Shown: positions 1 through 8,044 of the stretch, one piece after another
How positions within the stretch are numbered: position 1 is the first letter of the stretch
Layout: every line of letters starts with the position of its first letter
Source of the DNA: Streptomyces actuosus
Lineage (GTDB): Bacteria > Actinomycetota > Actinomycetes > Streptomycetales > Streptomycetaceae
Assembly (NCBI RefSeq): GCF_016921115.1
Contig: NZ_JAFFZS010000009.1
Span: 124,001-188,000, forward strand
DNA: 64,000 bases
Reading direction: 5' to 3'
Position numbers and translations under genes: made by a program
The notes under the pieces: model-generated
Seen by the model: only the letters and a program-made list of their open reading frames with translations
Databases searched by the model: none
What the model was told of the DNA's origin: nothing

Positions 1-324
1 TGGTACGTGAATCTGGAGGAACCGCTGGCGCGTTGGGCGGGCGGTGTCGACTCCGAGGACCATTTTCTGGACATCTCGGTGCACCCCGACCGCAGTTGGC
101 ACTGGCGTGACGAGGACGAGTTCGCGCAGGCGCAGCTGGACGGGCTGGTCGGTGTCGAGTTGGCCGAGCGGGTCGGGCAGGCCGGGCAGCGGGCCGTGGA
201 GGCGATCCGCGCCTGGGGCTCGCCGTTCTCGGACGGCTGGGAGCGCTGGCGGCCGGATCCGTCCTGGACGGTTCCGCCGCTGCCGGAGGACTGGGACCGT
301 ACGCCCGCGCGCATGTCCTCATGA
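1..324 (+). CDS. DUF402 family protein, 3' end only
   Basis: The reading frame is already open at the first base (W-Y-V-N-L-E-E-P), so the start lies upstream of the window. The visible 107 residues match the C-terminal half of DUF402 proteins: the WYVNLE segment, then LDISVHPD and WRDEDEF, a block rich in acidic residues that binds metal in characterised members of this fold. DUF402 proteins include nucleotide phosphatases and RNase E/G-associated proteins; which of these this is cannot be told from the tail. It ends at TGA 322-324. Confidence 0.8.
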   Translation, partial: WYVNLEEPLARWAGGVDSEDHFLDISVHPDRSWHWRDEDEFAQAQLDGLVGVELAERVGQAGQRAVEAIRAWGSPFSDGWERWRPDPSWTVPPLPEDWDRTPARMSS

Positions 325-607
325 GACCCTTGATGCGCCCCCGGGCGTGAAACGTAGGATCGTCCTCCGCAAGGGCGCACAGCAGCAACTCCCGGCGCAT
401 GCGCCGAGTCTGACCTAACGTCACCGAGGGGCGGCAGGACGTGAGCGAGGGGTACGAGGGCACCACCGGCCGGTACGAGCGCGGCCGGCCCACCGGTGAC
501 ACGGGAACACCCCCTGTTCACGCCGGAATCCCGTTCCCCGGGCACGGATTGCGGGTATCGGCACTTCGGCGGGACGAACTGCACACGCGGCGCGCAGTCG
601 CTGACGG

Positions 608-2767
608 ATGGATTCGACACGCGTGACGGAGCACCCCACCTCCTACGAGCGTCCCCAGCCGGGCGTCGACCCCGCGGATCCCCGCGGGGCGCTTCTGCGT
701 ACCTCCACACCCGCGCACCCTCCGGGCACGGCGGCACTGCCGGCGCAGGCCCGGGGCGGCGACCACCAGCCGGGCGCGGCGGCCCCCTGCGCGCAGGGCC
801 CGGGGTCCGACGGCGGCACCGGCCCCGAGCACTCCCAGCCGACGGCCGCCGAGGCGATGGGGGCGCCTCCCGCGCGGGCGAAGCCGAGCGAGGGCGACCA
901 CCGCCCGCGTCCCGCGCCCGAGGGGATTCCCGCGCAGCCGGACGCCGCCCAGGCGCGCCCCCCGGGCGGCGCCGTGCCCGCGGGGCAGGAGCGGCGCACC
1001 GGGCAGGGCCCGGCTCCGGGGCAGCCGACGCCGATGCGGAGGGACGGGGACCGGCTGCGGTTCGTGGGCGCCGCGACCCGGCGGATCGCCCGGGGGCTGG
1101 ACCTCGACGAGATCGTGATGGGCCTGTGCCGGGCGACCGTGCCGACGTTCTCCGACGCCATCCTCGTCTACCTGCGCGATCCGCTGCCGGTCGGCGACGA
1201 GCGGCCCACCGGCCCGCTGGTGCTGCGGCTGCGCCGTACCGACCGGATACCGGTGGACCGGGACACCGACGCCGGTTTCGCGCCGCTGCCGCAGCCGGCG
1301 GGGCAGCCCGAGCCGTGGGAGCTGGCGGAGCTGTCCTCGGTGGCCGCGGAGCTGTGCGAGGTGCGCGGCGGCGGAGCGCTGGCCGAGGTGCTGCGCGGGG
1401 TGCGCCCGGTCTTCGCGGACGCCCCGGCGGCCCGCGCCGCCCTGCCCGAGCTGCTGGGCGCGGGCGGTGACCTGGTCGTGCCCAGCGGGCAGCGGGCGAT
1501 CCTCGCGCCGCTGCGCGGCCGGCGCCGGGTGATCGGCGCCGCGGTGTTCCTGCGCCGTCCCGAGCGCATCGCCTTCGAGGCCGACGACCTGCTGGTCGCC
1601 GCCCAGTTGGCCACGCACAGCGCGCTGGGCATAGACAAGGCCGTGCTGTACGACCGCGAGGCGTACATCGCCGACGAGCTCCAGCGCACGATGCTGCCGG
1701 AGACGCTGCCCCGACCGACCGGGGTGCGGCTGGCCTCCCGCTATCTGCCGGCCGCGGAGACCGCGCGGGTCGGCGGGGACTGGTACGACGCCATTCCGCT
1801 GCCCGGCAGCCGGGTCGCGCTGGTCGTCGGCGACGTCATGGGGCATTCCATGACGTCGGCGGCGATCATGGGTCAGCTGCGGACGACGGCGCAGACCCTC
1901 GCCGGACTGGACCTGCCGCCCCAGGAGGTGCTGCACCACCTGGACGAGCAGGCGCAGCGGCTCGGCACCGACCGGATGGCGACCTGTCTGTACGCGGTGT
2001 ACGACCCGGTGGCGCACCGCATCACCATCGCCAACGCCGGCCATCCGCCGCCGGTCCTGCTGCACCTGGGCGGCCGGGCCGAGGTGCTGCGGGTGCCGCC
2101 GGGCGCGCCGATCGGCGTCGGCGGTGTGGACTTCGAGGCCGTGGAGCTGGACGCGCCCGCCGGGGCGACGCTGCTGCTGTACACCGACGGGCTGGTCGAG
2201 TCGCGGTTGCGGGACGTGTGGACCGGGATAGAGCAGCTGCGCGAGAAGCTGGCCGCGACGGCGCAGTTGACGGGGCCGGACCATCCGCCGCCCCTGGAGG
2301 CCCTGTGCGACGAGGTGCTGGACATGCTCGGGCCGGGTGACCGGGACGACGACATCGCGCTGCTCGCCGCCCGCTTCGACGGGATCGCGCCCAGCGATGT
2401 GGCGTACTGGTTCCTGGAGCCGGAGGACGCCGCGCCCGGCAAGGCGCGCCGGCTGGCGCGGCGGGCGCTGGCCCGCTGGGGGCTGGAGGACCTGACCGAC
2501 TCGGTGGAGCTGCTGGTCAGTGAGGTCGTCACGAATGCCGTGCGGTACGCCTCCCGGCCGGTCACGCTGCGCCTGCTGCGTACCGATGTGCTGCGCTGCG
2601 AGGTGGGCGACGACGTGCCGCAACTGCCGCGGCTGCGGCAGGCACGCGCCACGGACGAGGGCGGGCGCGGGCTGTACCTGGTGAACCGGCTGGCCCGGCG
2701 GTGGGGCGCGACGCGGCTGAGCACCGGGAAGGTGGTCTGGTTCGAGCTGAACCGGTCGCTGCACTGA
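608..2767 (+). CDS. SpoIIE-type PP2C phosphatase with GAF-like and HATPase domains
   Basis: A 719-aa soluble protein. Residues 1-140 are low-complexity Pro/Gly/Ala-rich. A GAF-like sensor region spans about 150-340. A SpoIIE/RsbU PP2C domain spans about 345-560, with GGDWYDA (near 390), VGDVMGHS (near 407), YTDGLVE and DDDIALL carrying the metal-binding aspartates. A C-terminal RsbW-like ATP-binding domain has the N-box SEVVTNAVRYA and the glycine motif EGGRGLYLVNR. Streptomyces has many such proteins, thought to control anti-anti-sigma phosphorylation; here phosphatase and kinase-like domains share one chain. A GTG at 623 is a possible alternative start. No sigma or antagonist gene lies next to it, so the partner is unknown. 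Confidence 0.9.
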   Translation: MDSTRVTEHPTSYERPQPGVDPADPRGALLRTSTPAHPPGTAALPAQARGGDHQPGAAAPCAQGPGSDGGTGPEHSQPTAAEAMGAPPARAKPSEGDHRPRPAPEGIPAQPDAAQARPPGGAVPAGQERRTGQGPAPGQPTPMRRDGDRLRFVGAATRRIARGLDLDEIVMGLCRATVPTFSDAILVYLRDPLPVGDERPTGPLVLRLRRTDRIPVDRDTDAGFAPLPQPAGQPEPWELAELSSVAAELCEVRGGGALAEVLRGVRPVFADAPAARAALPELLGAGGDLVVPSGQRAILAPLRGRRRVIGAAVFLRRPERIAFEADDLLVAAQLATHSALGIDKAVLYDREAYIADELQRTMLPETLPRPTGVRLASRYLPAAETARVGGDWYDAIPLPGSRVALVVGDVMGHSMTSAAIMGQLRTTAQTLAGLDLPPQEVLHHLDEQAQRLGTDRMATCLYAVYDPVAHRITIANAGHPPPVLLHLGGRAEVLRVPPGAPIGVGGVDFEAVELDAPAGATLLLYTDGLVESRLRDVWTGIEQLREKLAATAQLTGPDHPPPLEALCDEVLDMLGPGDRDDDIALLAARFDGIAPSDVAYWFLEPEDAAPGKARRLARRALARWGLEDLTDSVELLVSEVVTNAVRYASRPVTLRLLRTDVLRCEVGDDVPQLPRLRQARATDEGGRGLYLVNRLARRWGATRLSTGKVVWFELNRSLH

Positions 2768-2983
2768 CGCCACAACAGGCGATGCTCGCCCCGTCGCGGC
2801 GCCCGGCACGCTCCCCCACCGCCCCGAGGGCGCGGGCGGTGCCCCCACCCACCGCACCGGCCGGAAGCCCGAGTACGCCCAGTACGAGGACTTCCGGCCG
2901 GCACGCCGGGAGCACGCACCGGACGCAGCTCCTCGACGGGCGAACGTTGCCTGCCGCGGCACCAGCGCCCGCGGCCGTACGTG

Positions 2984-3021
2984 CGAGGAGGGCGCCCCGT
3001 GTTCACGGGGCGCCCTCCTCG
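2984..3021. terminator. Convergent hairpin terminator
   Basis: An 18-bp perfect inverted repeat (CGAGGAGGGCGCCCCGTG and its complement) with a 2-nt spacer lies between the converging phosphatase and penicillin-binding protein genes. There is no T-run, as is usual for Streptomyces terminators, so it can serve both strands. Confidence 0.8.
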
Positions 3022-3045
3022 TGCCGTCACTGCCCTGGGGGGACC

Positions 3046-5343
3046 CTAGGGGTTCTGGTCGCGGATCTGCGGGTCGACCGGGGTGTCCGGGGTCTGGCTC
3101 GTGCTCTGTGACGGCGGCGGCGAGGACGAGGGCGGTGTCTCGCTGGGTGTCTCCGTGGGCGCCTCGGTGGTCGGCGTCTCGGTCGGCGTCTGCGTGGTCG
3201 GCGTCTCGGTGGGTTCCTCGGTCGTCGGGGACTCCGAGGGCTCCTCGGACTCCGTCGGCGACTCGGACGGCGTCTGGCTCACCGGCGGCTCGACCGCCGC
3301 GCCCTGGTCGGTCTCCAGGTCGAACTCGGTGACCTCGGTCTGCACGTCGAACATGTACTCGGCCCAGATCTTGGCCGGGACGTCACCGCCGTTGATGCGG
3401 GGCTTGCCGAGGACGTGGTGGAGGGAGACATGGCCGTGCGGGGGCTTGGGGTCCTCGCCGAACACGCCGACCGTGGTGACCAGGCTGGGTGTGTAGCCGT
3501 TGAACCAGGCGGTGACGTTGTTCTCGGCGGTGCCCGTCTTGCCCGCGACCTTCTGGCCGTCGCGGTCGGGGTTGTTGCGCACCGACACGCGGGCCGTACC
3601 GTCGTCGACCACTCCGGTGAGCACGGAGGTGACCGCGTCGGCGGCGTCGCGGCTGATGACCTGGTCACCGACCGCGTCGGGCAGGCTCACGGCACGGCCG
3701 TTGGACTCGACGGACTTGATCAGGGTCGGGGTGACCTTCTTGCCGTGGTTGTCGAGGGTGGCGTAGACGCCGGCCATCTGCAGCGGGCTGGCCCCCATGG
3801 TGCCGAGCGTCTGCGCGGGCACCGCCTGCAGCTTCTCGGTGTCCATGCCGAGCTTGCCACCGACGTCCAGCACCTTGCTCATGCCCACGTCGACGCCCAA
3901 CTGCGCGAAGACGGAGTTGACGGACTGGTTCATGGCCGTCTGGACGGTGATGTCCCCGTAGTTCGTGTCGTCCTCGTTCTCGGGGGCGAAGCCGACCTTC
4001 CGGCCGTTGTCGACCACGGGCCGCCGGCTCTTGCCGTCGTAGACGGTGTTCGCGGCGATCTGCTCGCCGTCCTGGGTCTCGGCGCCCTCCTCCAGGGCGG
4101 CGGCGAGGACCACCGGCTTGAAGGTGGAAGCAGGCTGGTAGTCGGTGCGGGTGGCGTTGTTCGTGTAGTGGTCGAAGTAGCTCACTCCGCCGTACATCGC
4201 GACGACCGCCCCGGTGCGGGGATCGACCGACACCGCGCCGGCCTGGGCCTTGGTGTCGTCGGGGTCCTTCTTGTCGACCTCGTCCGTCAGCTGGTCCTTG
4301 ACCGCCTTCTCCAGGGACGACTGCTTCTTCTTGTCGATGTTGAGGGTGATGGTCCAGCCGCCGCGCTTGATCAGCGCCAGAGCGTCCTTGGTGGTCTCCG
4401 CTCCGCCCTGCGCGACCAGTTGCCGGGCGAGTTCGGCGTTGGCCGCCTCCACCAGGTAGCCCTTCTGGCCGCCCAGGCCGGGCGTGGGCTTGGGGTCCTT
4501 GGGCACCGGGAACTTCATGGCGGCGCGCTCGCCCTGGTCCAGCCAGCCCTCCTCGACCATGTTGTTCAGGACGTAGTCCCAGCGCTTCTGGACCAGTTCC
4601 TTGCCGGTCGCGGAGGCGATGGCCCAGTCGTACTGGTTCGGTGCCTGGAGGAGCGCGGCGAGGTAGGCGCCCTGCTCGACGGTGAGCTTGTCGGCGTCGA
4701 CGCGGTAGTAGGCCTGCGCGGCGGCCTGGATGCCGTAGGCGCCGCGGCCGTAGTAACTGGTGTTGATGTAGCCGGCGAGGATGTAGTCCTTCGACTTCTC
4801 CCGGTCCAGCTTCAGCGAGATCACCAGCTCCTTCAGCTTGCGGGAGACGGTCTGCTCCTGGCTGAGGTAGTAGTTCTTGACGTACTGCTGGGTGATCGTC
4901 GAACCGCCCTGGGCGCCCTTGCCGGAGAGGGTGTTGACCAGACCGCGGGCGGTGCCCTTCAGGTCGACGCCGGAGTCCTTGTAGAACGTCTTGTTCTCGG
5001 CGGCGACGAAGGTCATCTGGACCTTCTTGGGCACGTGGGCGAGGTCGACGATCTCGCGGTTGCGCTCGCCGTCGCGGGTCATGACCGAGCCGTCGGCGTA
5101 CTTGTAGACGTTGCTCTGCAGTTGGGCGTCGGCGTTCCCCTCGGGGATGTCGATCATCATGTAGAGCACGATGAAGCCGCCGATCCCGAGCAGGCACAGG
5201 CCCAGGAACGTGCCGAGGATCTTCTTCCAGGTGAACAGCCGGCGTATGCCGCTCTTGCCGCCCGCCTGTGACGAGCGGCGGCGCCCGGTTGCCGCGCGGC
5301 GGCCACCGCGCTGCCGCGCTCGTCTCTCATCCGCTCGTCCCAT
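3046..5343 (-). CDS. Bifunctional penicillin-binding protein (class A PBP)
   Basis: A 765-aa peptidoglycan synthase. An Arg-rich cytoplasmic tail is followed by one membrane anchor (about 37-62), a GT51 glycosyltransferase domain (about 85-265, with AAENKTFY and GGSTITQQYVKN) and a transpeptidase domain with STFK (near 406), SVN (near 475) and KTGTAEN (near 601). It polymerises glycan strands and crosslinks them outside the membrane. The last ~95 residues are a Thr/Pro/Glu/Ser repeat tail (TPTETPTT-type), a common extracellular linker in actinobacterial PBPs. Start is ATG 5343. It is monocistronic, with the convergent hairpin downstream. Confidence 0.95.
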   Translation of the reverse strand: MGRADERRARQRGGRRAATGRRRSSQAGGKSGIRRLFTWKKILGTFLGLCLLGIGGFIVLYMMIDIPEGNADAQLQSNVYKYADGSVMTRDGERNREIVDLAHVPKKVQMTFVAAENKTFYKDSGVDLKGTARGLVNTLSGKGAQGGSTITQQYVKNYYLSQEQTVSRKLKELVISLKLDREKSKDYILAGYINTSYYGRGAYGIQAAAQAYYRVDADKLTVEQGAYLAALLQAPNQYDWAIASATGKELVQKRWDYVLNNMVEEGWLDQGERAAMKFPVPKDPKPTPGLGGQKGYLVEAANAELARQLVAQGGAETTKDALALIKRGGWTITLNIDKKKQSSLEKAVKDQLTDEVDKKDPDDTKAQAGAVSVDPRTGAVVAMYGGVSYFDHYTNNATRTDYQPASTFKPVVLAAALEEGAETQDGEQIAANTVYDGKSRRPVVDNGRKVGFAPENEDDTNYGDITVQTAMNQSVNSVFAQLGVDVGMSKVLDVGGKLGMDTEKLQAVPAQTLGTMGASPLQMAGVYATLDNHGKKVTPTLIKSVESNGRAVSLPDAVGDQVISRDAADAVTSVLTGVVDDGTARVSVRNNPDRDGQKVAGKTGTAENNVTAWFNGYTPSLVTTVGVFGEDPKPPHGHVSLHHVLGKPRINGGDVPAKIWAEYMFDVQTEVTEFDLETDQGAAVEPPVSQTPSESPTESEEPSESPTTEEPTETPTTQTPTETPTTEAPTETPSETPPSSSPPPSQSTSQTPDTPVDPQIRDQNP

Positions 5344-5580
5344 GGTTCGGTTCGCTCCGCTTCGTCGTCGTCCGTCACAGGAGGGGTGCCGGGTGCAGGT
5401 CAGCTCAGAAAGCTAACACCGCTGTATGTGACAAAGGCCGTCCGATGCGGTCGTTACGGACGTGACAATGAGCACCCCTGCCACAGAGAACCGACGTGCG
5501 AACGGGGTCGAAAGTTGCCTCCGGCGGAAAAAGTGCTATCACTTAGTTAGAAGCACGTAAGCATGAAACGGGGGGATCCC

Positions 5581-6501
5581 ATGACCAAGAACGCCGACGT
5601 ACCCGAGATGCCCGCACCACGCGTACGGGAGTTCGCGGCGCACAGCATCGGCGGCGGACTGGCCCTGCTCCTGGGCCTGCTCGGTCTGCTGGCCGCGGTG
5701 GCGTCGTTCGTCGCCTCCTCGGCCGTGACCGCCGCCGGCGGCAAGGCCGGCCTCGTCGTGGGCGGCATCCTGCTGCTCCTGGCCGCGATCATCGCGATGC
5801 GCGGGCTGAACATGGTGGCGCCGGGCGAGGCGCGGGTCGTGCAGCTCTTCGGCCGCTACCGGGGCACGATCCGCCAGGACGGCCTGCGCTGGGTGAACCC
5901 CTTCACCTCGCGCCAGAAGATCTCCACCCGGGTGCGCAACCACGAGACCGCCGTCCTGAAGGTCAATGACGCCTACGGCAACCCCATCGAGCTGGCCGCG
6001 GTGGTGGTGTGGAAGGTGAACGACACCGCCCAGGCGACCTTCGAGGTGGACAACTACCTGGAGTTCGTCAGCACGCAGACCGAGGCGGCCGTGCGCCACA
6101 TCGCCATCGAGTACCCCTACGACGCGCACGAGGAGGAGGGCCTGTCGCTGCGCGGCAACGCCGAGGAGATCACCGAGAAGCTCGCCGTGGAGCTCCACGC
6201 GCGCGTGGAGGCGGCCGGCGTGCAGATCATCGAGTCGCGGTTCACGCACCTCGCGTACGCGCCGGAGATCGCCTCCGCGATGCTCCAGCGCCAGCAGGCC
6301 GGGGCGGTCGTCGCGGCGCGCCGGCAGATCGTGGACGGCGCCGTCGGCATGGTCGAGGCGGCGCTCGCCCGGATAGCCGAGCAGGACATCGTGGAACTGG
6401 ACGAGGAGCGGAAGGCGGCCATGGTGTCGAACCTGATGGTGGTGCTGTGCGGGGACCGCGCCCCGCAGCCGGTGCTCAACACGGGGACCCTCTACCAGTG
6501 A
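5581..6501 (+). CDS. SPFH/Band 7 domain membrane protein
   Basis: A 306-aa protein with two hydrophobic segments near the N-terminus (about 22-50 and 55-75) followed by a Band 7/SPFH domain ([34 protein letters not shown]) and an Ala/Glu-rich coiled region. Stomatin/flotillin-like proteins form oligomeric membrane scaffolds. ATG 5581 is preferred because a GGGGGA ribosome site lies just upstream; an in-frame ATG at 5563 would add six residues but has no such site. The gene ends in a GTGA overlap with the next small gene, so the two are probably translated together. Confidence 0.9.
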   Translation: MTKNADVPEMPAPRVREFAAHSIGGGLALLLGLLGLLAAVASFVASSAVTAAGGKAGLVVGGILLLLAAIIAMRGLNMVAPGEARVVQLFGRYRGTIRQDGLRWVNPFTSRQKISTRVRNHETAVLKVNDAYGNPIELAAVVVWKVNDTAQATFEVDNYLEFVSTQTEAAVRHIAIEYPYDAHEEEGLSLRGNAEEITEKLAVELHARVEAAGVQIIESRFTHLAYAPEIASAMLQRQQAGAVVAARRQIVDGAVGMVEAALARIAEQDIVELDEERKAAMVSNLMVVLCGDRAPQPVLNTGTLYQ

Positions 6502-6737
6502 CCTCGGAGTCCGAGGGGGCGACCCCGCGCCGTCGGCCGCAGCAGCGCAAGCAGGTGCTGCTGCGGCTCGACCCGCTGGTGTACGAGGCACTCGCCCGGT
6601 GGGCCGGGGACGAGTTGCGCTCGGCCAACGCCCAGATCGAGTTCGTACTGCGCAAGGCGCTGGCGGAGGCCGGACGGCTGCCGCGGGACACCGGACCCCT
6701 GCCGCGGCGGGGGCGTCCGCCTGTTTCGGAACCGTGA
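6498..6737 (+). CDS. Small ribbon-helix-helix-like protein
   Basis: A 79-aa protein starting at GTG 6498, overlapping the SPFH stop by four bases (GTGA). Its middle, KQVLLRLDPLVYEALARWAGDE followed by SANAQIEFVLRKAL, has the beta-strand plus two-helix pattern of Arc/CopG DNA-binding proteins. The C-terminus is Pro/Arg-rich. It may regulate the SPFH gene or act with it; the fold is inferred from sequence pattern only. Confidence 0.8.
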   Translation: MTSESEGATPRRRPQQRKQVLLRLDPLVYEALARWAGDELRSANAQIEFVLRKALAEAGRLPRDTGPLPRRGRPPVSEP

Positions 6738-6789
6738 CAATCGGCTCCGACCTGCCGTTCCGCACATCGTGCCGCGGACTGTGCACTCC

Positions 6790-6826
6790 ACGTATACATG
6801 CGAGGTATACACGGTGTGTACAGTCG
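6790..6826. promoter_or_regulatory. Putative PadR operator
   Basis: The perfect inverted repeat GTATAC-ATGCGAG-GTATAC lies at about 6792-6810, followed by a related GTGTAC element, directly upstream of the padR start at 6831. PadR regulators typically bind such dyads in their own promoters. Binding is inferred. Confidence 0.55.
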
Positions 6827-6830
6827 TGTC

Positions 6831-7358
6831 ATGTCCATCGGTCACACCCTTCTGGGGCTCCTTGAGTCCGGGCCACGCCACGGCTACGACCTGAAGCGGG
6901 CCTTCGACGAGAAGTTCGGTCACGACCGGCCACTGCACTACGGCCAGGTCTACTCCACGATGTCCCGCCTGCTGAAGAACGGGCTCGTCGAGGTCGACGG
7001 CATCGAGGCCGGCGACGGCCCCGAGCGCAAGCGGTACGCCATCACCGAGGCCGGCGTCACCGACGTCGAGCGCTGGCTCGGCACGCCGGAGAAGCCCGAG
7101 CCCTACCTCCAGTCGACCCTGTACACCAAGGTCGTCCTGGCTCTGCTCACCCATCGCGACGCGGCCGACATCCTCGACACCCAGCGCGCCGAGCACCTGC
7201 GCAGCATGCGCATCCTCACCGACCGCAAACGCAAGGGCGACCTCGCCGACCAGCTGATCTGCGACCACGCCCTGTTCCACCTGGAGGCCGACCTGCGCTG
7301 GCTGGAGCTGACCGCCGCACGCCTCGACAAACTGCGGCAGGCGGTGGTGTCCGCATGA
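6831..7358 (+). CDS. PadR family transcriptional regulator
   Basis: A 175-aa regulator. The N-terminal winged helix (residues 1-85: LGLLESGPRHGYDLKRAF, HYGQVYSTMSRLLKNGLVEV) is followed by a helical dimerisation domain. PadR proteins usually repress adjacent efflux genes and are released by small ligands. The stop overlaps the start of the ABC ATPase (ATGA at 7355-7358), so padR, ATPase and permease form one translationally coupled operon. The dyad upstream suggests self-control. Confidence 0.93.
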   Translation: MSIGHTLLGLLESGPRHGYDLKRAFDEKFGHDRPLHYGQVYSTMSRLLKNGLVEVDGIEAGDGPERKRYAITEAGVTDVERWLGTPEKPEPYLQSTLYTKVVLALLTHRDAADILDTQRAEHLRSMRILTDRKRKGDLADQLICDHALFHLEADLRWLELTAARLDKLRQAVVSA

Positions 7359-8044
7359 CCGCCCCGGCCGGATCCCTGCTGGCGGCCCAGGGCCTGCGCA
7401 AGGCCTACGGTCCCACCCTCGCCCTCGACGGCGCCGAGTTCTCCATCCACCCCGGCGAGGTCGTCGCCGTCATGGGCCCCTCCGGGTCCGGCAAGTCCAC
7501 GCTGCTGCACTGCCTCGCGGGCATCGTCACCCCCGACGAGGGGTCGATCACCTATGCCGGCCAGGAGCTCGCGACCCTGAGCGACGCCCGGCGCAGCGCC
7601 CTGCGCCGCTCCGAGTTCGGGTTCGTCTTCCAGTTCGGGCAGTTGGTGCCGGAACTGACCTGCGTGGAGAACGTCGCCCTGCCTCTCCGGCTGAACGGCG
7701 TCTCCCGCAAGGAGGCCGAACGGGCCGCGGTGGCCTGGATGGAGCGGCTGGAGGTCGACGACCTGCGCAGGAAGCGGCCCGGCGAGGTCTCCGGCGGGCA
7801 GGGCCAGCGGGTCGCCGTCGCCCGCGCCCTGGTCACCGGCCCGCGGGTGGTCTTCGCGGACGAGCCGACCGGCGCGCTCGACTCCCTGAACGGCGAGCGC
7901 GTGATGGAACTGCTCACCGACGCCGCCCGCTCGGGCGGTACCGCCGTCGTCCTCGTCACGCACGAGGCACGGGTCGCCGCCTACTCCGACCGCGAGATCG
8001 TCGTGCGGGACGGCAGGTCGCGGGACATGGAGCGGGCCGTATGA
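7355..8044 (+). CDS. ABC transporter ATP-binding protein (MacB/LolD type)
   Basis: A 229-aa ATPase with Walker A GPSGSGKST, Q-loop FQFGQL, signature VSGGQGQRVAVARAL, Walker B VVFADEPTGALDS and switch histidine in VLVTHEA. This is the short class that pairs with FtsX-type permeases. It overlaps the permease start by four bases (ATGA, 8041-8044). It probably powers export of a drug, peptide or lipid controlled by the upstream PadR. Confidence 0.95.
   Translation: MTAPAGSLLAAQGLRKAYGPTLALDGAEFSIHPGEVVAVMGPSGSGKSTLLHCLAGIVTPDEGSITYAGQELATLSDARRSALRRSEFGFVFQFGQLVPELTCVENVALPLRLNGVSRKEAERAAVAWMERLEVDDLRRKRPGEVSGGQGQRVAVARALVTGPRVVFADEPTGALDSLNGERVMELLTDAARSGGTAVVLVTHEARVAAYSDREIVVRDGRSRDMERAV

Noticed and set aside
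3415..5271. Long plus-strand frame opposite the penicillin-binding protein
   Set aside because: Its Val/Leu/Gly/Asp-rich translation is the antisense of a confirmed gene with high GC3; no domain is present.
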